Shown here: piece after piece, positions 45,310-52,780 of the stretch
Layout of the letters: each line of letters opens with the position of its first letter
Position numbering within the stretch: the first letter of the stretch is position 1
Program-made: the position numbers and the translations under genes
Assembly (NCBI GenBank): GCA_964576115.1
Contig: CAZNUA010000005.1
Span: 49,053 to 101,832, forward strand
Direction of reading: 5' to 3'
Source of the DNA: CAYSYY01 sp964576115 [NCBI: uncultured Gemmatimonadota bacterium]
GTDB lineage: Bacteria > Blakebacterota > Blakebacteria > Blakebacterales
Length of the DNA: 52,780 nucleotides
The notes under the pieces: model-generated
Told to the model about the DNA's origin: nothing
The model's input: only the letters and a program-made list of their open reading frames with translations
The model's database searches: none

Positions 45310-46245
45310 TTACCGTTTCTCGAGTGTCACATCGCCGCTGAAGGCCTTGATCCGCACCCGCGCCTCGGCGTTGCCGGTCTGGAACGAGAGAATCCGTCCG
45401 GGCATGTAGCGGCTGCGCCGTTCCGACTGCTGACCGAATTCGTTCTCGATACGCCCCGAGAAAGTGGTGATGTCGAAGTCGGCCGAAACGTCGGCGGGCA
45501 GGATCAGGGTCACGCTCCCGCTGTGAATCTCGACCTCGACGACGGCCTGAGGGCTGAGATCGCCCTCGAAGATGACGGTGCCCGACAGGGCGCTCAGGTA
45601 CGCTTCCTCGATGGACCGGCCGGTGATACGGATGTCACCGGAGATGGTGTTGGCCTCCACCTCGCCGGTGACTTCGCGTATGATGATGTGCCCGCTGACC
45701 GATTCGGCCCGCACCGGCCCCCCGCTGCCCCTGATCTCGATATCACCGCTGATCGTCTTGGCTCCGATACGCTCGGGTTCGCCGCCGATCTCGACTGTGC
45801 CGCTCACCGTCTCGAGTCGAAGCGCGCCGTCGACCGTATCGCTCCAGATGTCGGCGCTGACGGTGTTGGCCTCGAGCCGGGAACCGTGCGGGATCCGGAT
45901 CTCGAGATTAGAACCCTCGACCCGTCGGATACCCCGCTCGCGACGCTCGCGCTCGTCGTAGATTTCGACCCTGATGACGGTTTCATTGCCGGTGACCTCG
46001 AACTCGAGATTCTTGGTCCCCTCGCCCAGGGTACCCTCGATGGCCACTTCGCTGCGGTTCCAGCCGGTGACCTTGACCGAACCGGCCAGATTGTAAATGT
46101 CCACGGTACCGGTCGCGGCGGCGGGTTTGCTTTCGCGAACCCGCTGCTGGGCGCTGGCCGCGGGTGCGCTGGCGACGCTCAGAAGCAGGGCCAGTCCCGC
46201 CAGGCAGCCGATCATTTTCCAGGCTGATGTGTGAGTGCTGTTCAT
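45310..46245 (-). CDS. DUF4097 beta-strand repeat protein, secreted
   Basis: 311 aa. A signal peptide (ends ASAPAASAQQ) precedes a repeat region built from units ending in SG-x-[IV]-x-[IV], for example TVSGTVEIGG (147), TISGDIEIRG (164), SVSGHIIIRE (182), TISGDIRITG (200) and ALSGTVIFEG (219). These form a beta-helix-like stack, as in DUF4097 adhesin-like proteins. It is the last gene of an ECF sigma/anti-sigma operon and may be an envelope-stress effector or sensor (inference). Confidence 0.88.
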   Translation of the reverse strand: MNSTHTSAWKMIGCLAGLALLLSVASAPAASAQQRVRESKPAAATGTVDIYNLAGSVKVTGWNRSEVAIEGTLGEGTKNLEFEVTGNETVIRVEIYDERERRERGIRRVEGSNLEIRIPHGSRLEANTVSADIWSDTVDGALRLETVSGTVEIGGEPERIGAKTISGDIEIRGSGGPVRAESVSGHIIIREVTGEVEANTISGDIRITGRSIEEAYLSALSGTVIFEGDLSPQAVVEVEIHSGSVTLILPADVSADFDITTFSGRIENEFGQQSERRSRYMPGRILSFQTGNAEARVRIKAFSGDVTLEKR

Positions 46246-46259
46246 GACGCTCCCCCCTG

Positions 46260-46928
46260 TCAGTAAAGTCCGGTCAACCGGGCAGTCTGTCCCAGCAGGG
46301 CCAGCTTCTGTTTCCAGGCCGCTGCCAGCATCGACTGCAATTCAACGTCGGACGGATATTTCTGTAAAACGGTGCGCGATTCGGTAATGGCCTGATCGAC
46401 GAGTGTCAGGTGATCCTCGAGCACGATCAGAGTGCTTTCGGGCAGGCTCAGGCGGACCTCGGCCGTTGAGTACAGCAGGTCTTCGGTCGCACCGATGTAT
46501 TGCTGTTCCATCGCTGCGGTTGTGATCATCCCGATAGTCTGCTCGCCGCCGTACTGTCCGGGTTCGGCCCGGCGGCCCCCCGGTCCGCTCAGCAGAGTCA
46601 GGGTGCCCAGCATGATGACGAGCAGGGCAGCGGCGGCTGCCAGCGGGTGGGCGAGCAGGACCTGACTCCAGCCCCGGAAGCGCCGTTGGTGCGTTTCGGT
46701 TTCCGCTGTCTGCTCCATCCGGGCGGCGATCTGCGGCCAGAGATCGCGCCGGGGGGCGATCCCCTCGGGCAGGGCCGCGACCGCCTGGACCAGATCGGCC
46801 CGTGCCTGGGCTTCACGCCGGCAGCGCCCGCAGCGGGCCAGGTGCTCTTCGAAAGCCGCCAGCCGGTCGGCTTCGAGCTTCCCCTCGAGCCAGACCTCGA
46901 GAAGGTCTCGGCACATCGAGCACCTCAT
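46260..46928 (-). CDS. Putative zinc-binding anti-sigma factor
   Basis: 222 aa. The N-terminal zf-HC2-like motif has C6, H29, C33 and C36 (HLARCGRC). One membrane helix lies at about 92-115 (AAAAALLVIMLGTLTLLSG), followed by a periplasmic helical domain rich in Leu and Glu. The ATG at 46928 overlaps the sigma stop as ATGA. It likely holds the sigma factor at the membrane until a signal triggers release. No protease site can be identified. Confidence 0.85.
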   Translation of the reverse strand: MRCSMCRDLLEVWLEGKLEADRLAAFEEHLARCGRCRREAQARADLVQAVAALPEGIAPRRDLWPQIAARMEQTAETETHQRRFRGWSQVLLAHPLAAAAALLVIMLGTLTLLSGPGGRRAEPGQYGGEQTIGMITTAAMEQQYIGATEDLLYSTAEVRLSLPESTLIVLEDHLTLVDQAITESRTVLQKYPSDVELQSMLAAAWKQKLALLGQTARLTGLY

Positions 46929-47524
46929 CGGTCGAGAACCTTTCTGAGCAAGGCCCGGGCTCGGTGCAACTGAGCTTTCGAGGTCCCTGTACTGGTTGAC
47001 ATCATCTCGGCGATCTCCTCGTGTCGATATCCCTCGACATCGTGCAGGACGAACACCATCCGGGCTCGTTCGGGCAGGGCGGCGATGGCCCGCTCCAGGT
47101 CGATGGCCGCCTCGCTCGCCCGTGGCTGAACCCATCCGTTGAGGGCTTCGTCGGCGTCGGTGTTCGCGATCCAGCGGCGGCGCCGTTTCGAAGCTCGGCG
47201 ATCCTGCCAGACCGTGTTCACCGTCAGCCGATACAGCCAGGTACTGAAAGCCGCTTCGCGGCGGAAGCCGGTCAGCTTTCGCCAGGCCTGAACGAAAGTG
47301 TCCTGGGTAAGCCGTTCCGCTTCCGCGACATCGGCCGTGAGTCTGAGACAGAGCGCGTAGACCCGTTCCACATGGGTCCGATAGAGAAGTTCGAAGGCCA
47401 TCTGATCGCCTTCCTGCGCCCGTTCGACGAGCCGGTGCACATCCCCCTCGGGAACCGCTGCACGATCGATCTGCGCCGCGTCGTCGGGGGGCGGCACCGT
47501 CTTCTCTTTTTTCTGTTCGTCCAT
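46925..47524 (-). CDS. ECF RNA polymerase sigma factor
   Basis: 199 aa. Sigma region 2 contains AFELLYRTHVERVYALCLRL and ERLTQDTFVQAWRKL; region 4 contains LPERARMVFVLHDVEGYRHEEIAEMM and ends SKAQLHRARALLRK. There is no region 3. It precedes its anti-sigma partner in an overlap. Typical ECF operons regulate themselves, but no clear paired promoter was assigned in the 80-base divergent gap upstream. The ribosome site is weak (GGAG about 16 bases before the ATG). Confidence 0.94.
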   Translation of the reverse strand: MDEQKKEKTVPPPDDAAQIDRAAVPEGDVHRLVERAQEGDQMAFELLYRTHVERVYALCLRLTADVAEAERLTQDTFVQAWRKLTGFRREAAFSTWLYRLTVNTVWQDRRASKRRRRWIANTDADEALNGWVQPRASEAAIDLERAIAALPERARMVFVLHDVEGYRHEEIAEMMSTSTGTSKAQLHRARALLRKVLDR

Positions 47525-47604
47525 TTAGATGCCGGTAAACTCCTGAGGGTTGTATCAGGTATACGCTTTTTGGGAAGTATGAGACAGGTGAAAGAAGGAG
47601 TGCC

Positions 47605-48876
47605 ATGGGAGCAGTCGGTTACCGGTATGCAGGCGGGAGAATACGGGCCCGTCGGACAGGGACGATCCGGAACGTTCGGCTGGCGATGGGGGTCATTCTG
47701 ACCGGGATGGTGGCGGCTGGGTGCGCGGACCGGTCACCTGCTTCAGAACCGGTCGTCGAGACCCTGCCCTCGGGTGTGCGGCGGGTCAGCTACGCCCGTC
47801 TGCCCGAGCGGGCCATGACGGTGGCCGAGATCGCTCGCTGGGACCTCTGGGGCGAGACCGGGGAATATCTCTTCAACAGTCCGATCGATGTCGCCGGCGG
47901 TCCGACCTCTTTTTTTCTGCTCGATACCGGCAACCGGCAGGTGGTGGAACTCTCTCCGGCGGGCGACGTACGCCGGGTCTTCGGCCGGGAGGGATCGGGT
48001 CCGGGGGAGCTTCGCAGCCCCCTCCATCTGGCTCGGACCGGCGATCGGCTCTGGATCAGCGATGTCGGGAACCGCCGTTTCTCGATATACGGCCTCGATG
48101 GCGCCTATATCGATGACACTCCCTGGCCGGGCGCAAGCCGGCTGGTGGGGACCTTCAGGGTCACCTCGACGGGCGATATCCTCCACGGCGGTCAGTGGCC
48201 GCTGACCAGAGCCCAGCTTGCCGAGCAGGATCCGCTCTTCTACCTGGCCCTCTTTCCCGGCCCGGGGCGGTGGGAGCAGGGCGCGCCGGTGCACCTCGAT
48301 ACCGTGGCGACAATGCACGGAGCCCGCTGGATCGAATATACGATCCGCTCCCGGGAGGGGGCCGAAAGATACTGGGGTGGGGCGCCGATCTTCAGTCCCC
48401 GGTTCCACTGGGCCGCAGACGAGGAGACGATCGTCACTGTCACGGGGGCCGGATATCGGTTCGAGGTGCGCGATGTGAGCGGTCGGATCCGGCTCGAGGT
48501 CGTCGGCCCCGACGAACCGATACCGGTCACCGAAGCCTGGCGCCGGTTCTACTTCGACGTCATCGCCCCCCGCGAACTGGGCCGCACCGAACCCTTTACC
48601 CTGACGTCAGACTCCCGGGCCCGCTTCGAATTCGCCGACCGGGTACCCGCCCTGGAGGGCATTGCTCTCGATCCGCAGGGGCGGATCTGGATCGCGGTCA
48701 CCGCCGCTGAAGCGGGCGGTTATGATCTCGATCTCTTCGGCCCCGAGGGAGGCTACCGGGGCCGGATTGCGGGACAGGGTCTGCCCGCGGCCTTCACCGG
48801 CGACGGCCACGTTCTCTTCCGCCAGGTGCAGGCCGACGGGAATGATCTCTGGTGGGTGGGGCTGGTGGGGAACTGA
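47605..48876 (+). CDS. 6-bladed beta-propeller-like lipoprotein
   Basis: 423 aa. The lipobox VAAGC places the modified Cys at 40 after a long basic N-region; AAGGAG precedes the ATG at 47605. NHL/6-bladed propeller features follow: FLLDTGNRQVVELSPAGDVRRVFGREGSGPGELRSP and ISDVGNRRFSIYGLDG, then GIALDPQGRIWIAVT near the end. Proteins of this kind are common in Bacteroidota and Gemmatimonadota and of unknown ligand. It is divergent from the sigma operon, so it may share its promoter region. Confidence 0.8.
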   Translation: MGAVGYRYAGGRIRARRTGTIRNVRLAMGVILTGMVAAGCADRSPASEPVVETLPSGVRRVSYARLPERAMTVAEIARWDLWGETGEYLFNSPIDVAGGPTSFFLLDTGNRQVVELSPAGDVRRVFGREGSGPGELRSPLHLARTGDRLWISDVGNRRFSIYGLDGAYIDDTPWPGASRLVGTFRVTSTGDILHGGQWPLTRAQLAEQDPLFYLALFPGPGRWEQGAPVHLDTVATMHGARWIEYTIRSREGAERYWGGAPIFSPRFHWAADEETIVTVTGAGYRFEVRDVSGRIRLEVVGPDEPIPVTEAWRRFYFDVIAPRELGRTEPFTLTSDSRARFEFADRVPALEGIALDPQGRIWIAVTAAEAGGYDLDLFGPEGGYRGRIAGQGLPAAFTGDGHVLFRQVQADGNDLWWVGLVGN

Positions 48877-48943
48877 ATCCGCCGTCGGCCGGATAGCAGT
48901 GCAGCCGCAGCCGGGGGCTCACTCTGACAGGCTTCCGGACGGC

Positions 48944-49546
48944 TCAGGTCAGCGGGCGGGACTCGCCCCAGCGGCCGGTGAAGACCAGCTCGGCCAGCGG
49001 ATGACGGCTGCGTTCGGACTTCAGGCGGGCGGTGACGCCCTCGGGGGCGTTTTCGGGCTCGTCCTCGTACCCTGCGGCGAGCATCGCGACCGGCTCCCAC
49101 TCCTCGGGAATGACGAACAGCTCCCGCGCCCGCTCGGGGCTGAAGCCACCCATGGGGTGCACCGCCAGACCTGCTGCTGCGGCCTGAATACTGAGGTTGC
49201 CGGTTGCCAGACCGACATCGTGCCAGGCGTGACGGTTTACCTCGCCGGTCAGGTCGTAGGTCGTTTTCGCCATCGTCAGGACGAGGAAGGCGGCATGACG
49301 GGCCCACAGAGCGTTCCCCTCGGCCAGGCAGGTCACCAGATCCTCGAACGTCTCGTCTTCTCCGCGAACTCCGACGATGAAGCGCCACGGCTGTTCGTTA
49401 AAACTCGAGGCCGCCCAGCGGGCGGCTTCGAACAGGGTCGCGATTTTCTCCGCCTCGACCGGGCGGTCGGCGAAAACCGTCGGGCTCCAGCGATCCCGGA
49501 TCGGCTGGTGAATATCGCTGCGGATACTTCCGTTCATCTCGGTCAC
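48944..49546 (-). CDS. Nitroreductase family protein
   Basis: 200 aa, typical for FMN-dependent nitroreductases. Motifs: an N-terminal DRWSPTVFADRPV and AARWAASSFNEQPWRFIV (FMN phosphate binding), then LATGNLSIQAAAAGLAVHPMGGF and FVIPEEWEPVAMLAAGY. The GTG at 49546 is chosen because AGGAGGG lies 6 bases before it; a TTG at 49552 and an ATG at 49537 are alternatives. The natural substrate is unknown. Confidence 0.93.
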   Translation of the reverse strand: MTEMNGSIRSDIHQPIRDRWSPTVFADRPVEAEKIATLFEAARWAASSFNEQPWRFIVGVRGEDETFEDLVTCLAEGNALWARHAAFLVLTMAKTTYDLTGEVNRHAWHDVGLATGNLSIQAAAAGLAVHPMGGFSPERARELFVIPEEWEPVAMLAAGYEDEPENAPEGVTARLKSERSRHPLAELVFTGRWGESRPLT

Positions 49547-49790
49547 GATCAACCCTCCTCCTCAATCCCGTCGCGGGACGGCTCGCTTCGAGTCATGGGT
49601 TCCCGACAAGAACGGTCCGCCGGCGCCCGAACTCAAGGCCCCAGACAGGAGCGGCCTTCCGGTCTGCAGCGGCCGGTTTCAATTTGACGTGATATCGGTC
49701 GCAGATTCGGGCATCCTGTAAGCGGGATTATTGCAGCGTCCGAGCTTTCACCGCGAGCAGCTGCCGTCCGGTACGGCCGAGGAGCCCGCC

Positions 49791-50915
49791 ATGCTCACAC
49801 TCGAGGCCATCACTCTGCGCGAGATCGGTCTGGAACTCGTCGAACCCTTCCGGATCTCGTCGGGGGAAACCAGCCGCCGGCGCATTCTGCTTCTCGAACT
49901 GCGCGACACCGACGGCGTGGTCGTCTGGTCCGAATGCGTGGCCGGGGAGAGGCCCAACTACTCGCCGGAGACCATCGATACCGCCTGGCTCGTGATCCGT
50001 GACCACCTTGCGCCCCGGATTCTCGGCTTCGAACTGGCTTCTGCGGCCGAGGCCCACGTCCGTCTCGGTACGGATATCCGCGGTCACCGCATGGCGCGGG
50101 CGGCGGTGGAGATGGGGCTGTGGTGCCTCGAGGCCGAGCGGCGCCAGATACCGCTGGCCCGCCTGCTCGGGGCCGAGCGCGAGCGGGTGGCGGCGGGGAT
50201 CTCGATCGGGATCCAGGCCTCGCCGGCCGAACTGGCCGAGAAGGTGACCGCAGCTTTCGAACGGGGCTACCGGAAGGTCAAGATGAAGATCGAGCCCGGT
50301 CGCGACCGGGCTTTCGTGGAAGCCGTGCGCGGGCGGTGCGGAACCGACGCCCCCCTCATGGTCGACGCCAACAACGCCTATACCCTCGACGATCTGCCCC
50401 TGCTGAGGGCCCTGGATACCTTCGCGCTGATGATGATCGAGCAGCCGCTGGCCTGGGACGACATTGTCCAGCATGCCGCCCTGCAGGCCGAACTCGCCAC
50501 CCCGATCTGCCTCGACGAGTCGATTACCGGTCCCGACCGGGTGCGCGACATGATTGCGCTCCGTAGCGGCCGGATCGTGAATATCAAGCCGGGCCGGGTG
50601 GGGGGATTCGCCTCCTCGCTGGCCATCCACACCCTCTGTCGCGAAGCCGGGATACCGGTCTGGTGCGGCGGAATGCTCGAGAGCGGGGTGGGTCGCGGTT
50701 ACAATGTGGCGCTGGCATCCCTGCCGGGATTCACCCTGCCCGGTGACATCTCGCCCAGCGAGCGCTACTGGGCCCGGGATATCGTGGATCCACCCTGGAC
50801 GATGGACGTCGAGGGATGGCTCGACGTACCGCTCGAAGCGAGCGGGCTGGGAGTGGCGGTCGATAGCGACCGGATAGAGGCCCTGACCGTCCGCCGGGAA
50901 ACGCTGCGGTCATGA
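49791..50915 (+). CDS. menC: Enolase-superfamily o-succinylbenzoate synthase / N-acylamino acid racemase
   Basis: 374 aa. Catalytic lysines are in K164-M-K166 and K266 (NIKPGRVGG); metal ligands are D192 (VDANNAY), E217 (IEQPL) and D242 (LDES). These positions fit the OSBS/NSAR subgroup very closely. The C-terminal WCGGMLESGVGR block is also diagnostic. No other menaquinone genes are present here, so racemase activity is as likely as the MenC role. The ATG at 49791 has GAGGAG 7 bases upstream; an in-frame start 60 bases earlier has no such site. It overlaps the next gene (ATGA). Confidence 0.88.
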   Translation: MLTLEAITLREIGLELVEPFRISSGETSRRRILLLELRDTDGVVVWSECVAGERPNYSPETIDTAWLVIRDHLAPRILGFELASAAEAHVRLGTDIRGHRMARAAVEMGLWCLEAERRQIPLARLLGAERERVAAGISIGIQASPAELAEKVTAAFERGYRKVKMKIEPGRDRAFVEAVRGRCGTDAPLMVDANNAYTLDDLPLLRALDTFALMMIEQPLAWDDIVQHAALQAELATPICLDESITGPDRVRDMIALRSGRIVNIKPGRVGGFASSLAIHTLCREAGIPVWCGGMLESGVGRGYNVALASLPGFTLPGDISPSERYWARDIVDPPWTMDVEGWLDVPLEASGLGVAVDSDRIEALTVRRETLRS

Positions 50916-51775
50916 GCCCCGATCCTCTCCTCGACGCCCGCGGGTTACCCTGTGAGCCCTTCCCTGCTGCGCCGCGCATCGTCTCGCTCGTGCCGAGCAT
51001 AACCGAACTCCTTTTCGATCTGGGACTGGGGCGCAGCGAGATAGTGGGACGGACCCGCTACTGCGTCCGTCCGGCCGCGGCGGTGGGCGCGGTGCCGGTC
51101 ATCGGGGGCACCCGTGACGTATCGATCGAGCAGGTTCTGGCCCTCGAGCCAGGGCTGGTGATCGCGAGCCGTGAGGAAAACCGGCGCGCCGATATCGAGG
51201 CAATCGAGGCGGTTGCCGCAGGCCCCCGGGTTTTCGTGGTCGATCCGACCTCGTTCGTTGCCGCGGTGGCGATGATCCGCACCCTCGGGGCGCTGATCGG
51301 GCGGGCCGAACCGGCCGAAGAACTGGCGGTCCGGATCGAAACGCTGGCCCGGGCGATCGACCCCCCCTCCCGGGGCAGCGTCCTCTATCTGGTCTGGTCC
51401 GACCCCTGGATGACTGTCGCTCCCGGCACTTTCATTTCCGACATGCTCACCCGGGCCGGGTACCTGAACGCCATCTGGCCCTCATGGCTGACCGCGAGAT
51501 CGTTCTTCTCCCCCGAAGCCGCCCGCTATCCAGAGCTCACCCTGGAGGAGATCGTGGCCCTGGCACCCGGCACGATCCTGCTGCCCAGCGAGCCGTACGC
51601 CTTCACCGACCGCGATGCCGAAGAACTTGCCGAAACCCTCGCCGGCCTCGATGCCCGCTTCGCCCGACGGGTGAAGATCCGCACCGTGGATGGCGAACTC
51701 TATGCCTGGTACGGCTCGCGCATGGAAACGGCCCTGCAGCGATTTGCCGAAGACCTGGATGAAACCTCTCCCTGA
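50912..51775 (+). CDS. BtuF-like helical-backbone metal receptor without signal peptide
   Basis: 287 aa. RIVSLVPSITELLFDLGLG and IGGTRDVSIEQVLALEPGLVIAS are typical of class III periplasmic-binding proteins such as BtuF, which bind cobalamin or iron chelates; LLPSEPYAFTDRD follows. No hydrophobic signal is seen before the domain, so it is predicted to stay in the cytoplasm unless the start is wrong. No ABC permease or ATPase is linked. It is translationally coupled to the enolase-superfamily gene. Confidence 0.85.
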   Translation: MSPDPLLDARGLPCEPFPAAPRIVSLVPSITELLFDLGLGRSEIVGRTRYCVRPAAAVGAVPVIGGTRDVSIEQVLALEPGLVIASREENRRADIEAIEAVAAGPRVFVVDPTSFVAAVAMIRTLGALIGRAEPAEELAVRIETLARAIDPPSRGSVLYLVWSDPWMTVAPGTFISDMLTRAGYLNAIWPSWLTARSFFSPEAARYPELTLEEIVALAPGTILLPSEPYAFTDRDAEELAETLAGLDARFARRVKIRTVDGELYAWYGSRMETALQRFAEDLDETSP

Positions 51776-51823
51776 CCGGGGCGTAGGTGAACCTCAGGGG
51801 AGGCGTCCATCGGACCCCGGCCC

Positions 51824-51829
51824 TATACT
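51824..51829 (+). promoter_or_regulatory. Possible -10 element before the final barrel gene
   Basis: TATACT lies 22 bases before the ATG at 51852 in a 76-base gap. No matching -35 was found, so the call is tentative. Confidence 0.3.
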
Positions 51830-51851
51830 TGTGGGGACTGGAGGGATGACC

Positions 51852-52700
51852 ATGAAGAACGTATTCCATCGATCTCTCGCCCGGTGTCTGCCCGCCGCCG
51901 TGATCACTCTCGGGCTCGTCGCCGGTCCCGTTTCAGCCCAACCCGAGGCGCCGCCGCAGGCGGAATACTCGCGCGGACTGCAGTTCACCTCGCTGGCCAA
52001 CATGCCGATTGCCGGTCTGCTCGAGCGGGGAGCCTACGAGATCGACCTGCGCATGTACCCCGAGGGCGGTCTCTACTCCTTCGTCACGATCGGGTTTCTG
52101 CGCAGTGTCAACGTCGGCTTCAGTTACGGAGCGGGTAATGTGATCGGTCGCGGGAAAGTCGTCTGGAACCCCAATGTCGAGTTCGCCATCAAGGCGCGGA
52201 TCATCCCCGAGTCGCAGATGCTGCCGGCGATCGCGCTGGGCTATGCCAGCCAGGGGTACGGGCCCTGGCTCGGCGATCAGGGTCTGGAGCGCTACACCGT
52301 GAAATCGCCCGGTTTTTACGCCGTGGCGAGCAAGAACTGGCGGATGATCACCGAGATCGGCACGCATGTCGGTGTCAACCGCAGTCAGGAGGGTGAGGAC
52401 GACAAGGATGTCAACCTCTTCGGTGGTGTGGATATCGGTCTGAGCCCCGAGATCTATCTGGTCGTCGAATACGACACCGCCATCAACGACAACGACCAGG
52501 ACGCCCTCGGCTACGGGAACGGCTATCTCAACTTCGGTGTCAAGTGGGCTGCCAGCGATCAGCTCCGCCTCGAACTCTTCTTCACCAACCTGCTCGACAA
52601 CGTGCGCGGTGCCGGCAAGGATGCCACCATCGCCAATATCGCCGGCACGCTCGGGGGGGCGGGGAGGGAGATCAGGATCGTTTATACCGACTGGTTCTAG
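51852..52700 (+). CDS. Predicted outer-membrane beta-barrel protein, YjbH-like
   Basis: 282 aa. The signal peptide (VITLGLVAGPVSAQ) precedes YSRGLQFTSLANMPIAGLLERG and alternating strands, for example GGLYSFVTIGFLRSVNVGFSYG, KVVWNPNVEFAIKARI and YLNFGVKWAASDQLRLELFF; it ends in the aromatic FTS-type motif IVYTDWF. The ATG at 51852 is preferred because GGAGGG is 6 bases before it; an ATG at 51846 is too close. Exact family is uncertain. Confidence 0.7.
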   Translation: MKNVFHRSLARCLPAAVITLGLVAGPVSAQPEAPPQAEYSRGLQFTSLANMPIAGLLERGAYEIDLRMYPEGGLYSFVTIGFLRSVNVGFSYGAGNVIGRGKVVWNPNVEFAIKARIIPESQMLPAIALGYASQGYGPWLGDQGLERYTVKSPGFYAVASKNWRMITEIGTHVGVNRSQEGEDDKDVNLFGGVDIGLSPEIYLVVEYDTAINDNDQDALGYGNGYLNFGVKWAASDQLRLELFFTNLLDNVRGAGKDATIANIAGTLGGAGREIRIVYTDWF

Positions 52701-52703
52701 CTC

Positions 52704-52726
52704 AGAGCGCGTCTTTTCCGCGCTCT
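52704..52726 (+). terminator. Possible terminator hairpin after final barrel gene
   Basis: AGAGCGCG (52704-52711) pairs with CGCGCTCT (52719-52726) around a T-rich 7-base loop, 3 bases after the stop codon. No strong U-tract follows. Confidence 0.45.
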
Positions 52727-52754
52727 CATCGTTGGACTTCCTCGGGGCTTGTGC

Positions 52755-52773
52755 GGCGTAGTACCACTACGCC
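52755..52773. repeat. Short inverted repeat at window edge
   Basis: GGCGTAGT and ACTACGCC pair perfectly around a 3-base ACC loop. The surrounding sequence is non-coding as far as can be seen. It may be a REP-like dispersed element or a second terminator hairpin; copies elsewhere cannot be checked here. Confidence 0.4.
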
Positions 52774-52780
52774 TCCGCGC

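Overview
The window is about 65% GC, densely packed chromosomal DNA from a Gram-negative bacterium. The evidence for an outer membrane is strong: two LpxL/HtrB-type lipid A acyltransferases, a heptosyltransferase-like GT9 enzyme, several predicted outer-membrane barrels, and many lipobox signal peptides. The mix of a PorV/PorQ-like protein, an ECF sigma/anti-sigma/DUF4097 operon, an ADOP/MacB-type permease and sigma-54 activators recalls the FCB and related candidate phyla (Gemmatimonadota, Krumholzibacteriota, Eisenbacteria-like). That placement is an inference from gene content. I see no rRNA, tRNA, CRISPR, IS or phage genes.

Layout. 1-6703 (minus strand) runs purL, purQ, a TVP38/DedA-like membrane protein, a glutaredoxin, a ferredoxin:thioredoxin-reductase/rubredoxin fusion and an edge-truncated MacB-like permease. 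6704-7218 is the only long non-coding stretch; it is strikingly AT-rich and promoter-like. 7219-7803 is a small membrane coiled-coil protein of unknown function, followed by a good intrinsic terminator. 7989-10039 (minus) pairs a SpoIIM-like membrane protein with a sigma-54 activator whose receiver domain is degenerate.

10177-32084 is a long plus-strand run: greA, a COG2403 GTPase with carbamate kinase, a NYN-domain protein, sucCD and ndk. It continues through the lipid block yceD-rpmF-plsX-fabH-fabD-acpP-fabF-rnc (fabG is absent), a LipM-like lipoyl enzyme, an orphan family-5 solute-binding protein with a histidine kinase and an NtrC-type regulator, and a block of cell-envelope proteins including an alkaline phosphatase lipoprotein.

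32121-33748 (minus) holds a LACTB-like serine hydrolase and a small lipoprotein. 33940-39506 (plus) holds an alpha/beta hydrolase, mnmA, two acyltransferases and the GT9 enzyme. 39545-44096 (minus) is a YycJ-like metallohydrolase translationally coupled to a complete sugar ABC importer. 44243-52700 contains two propeller-like lipoproteins, the ECF sigma/anti-sigma/DUF4097 operon, a nitroreductase, an enolase-superfamily enzyme coupled to a signal-less BtuF-like protein, and a final predicted barrel.

The most noteworthy points are the glutaredoxin/FTR-rubredoxin pair, the solute-binding-protein/two-component unit without permeases, the COG2403/carbamate kinase pair, the Glu-substituted sigma-54 activator beside a SpoIIM-like protein, the duplicated PurS-like front end on PurL, and an RNase III gene with no canonical start codon in the expected place. 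I see no clearly new defence or mobile system.
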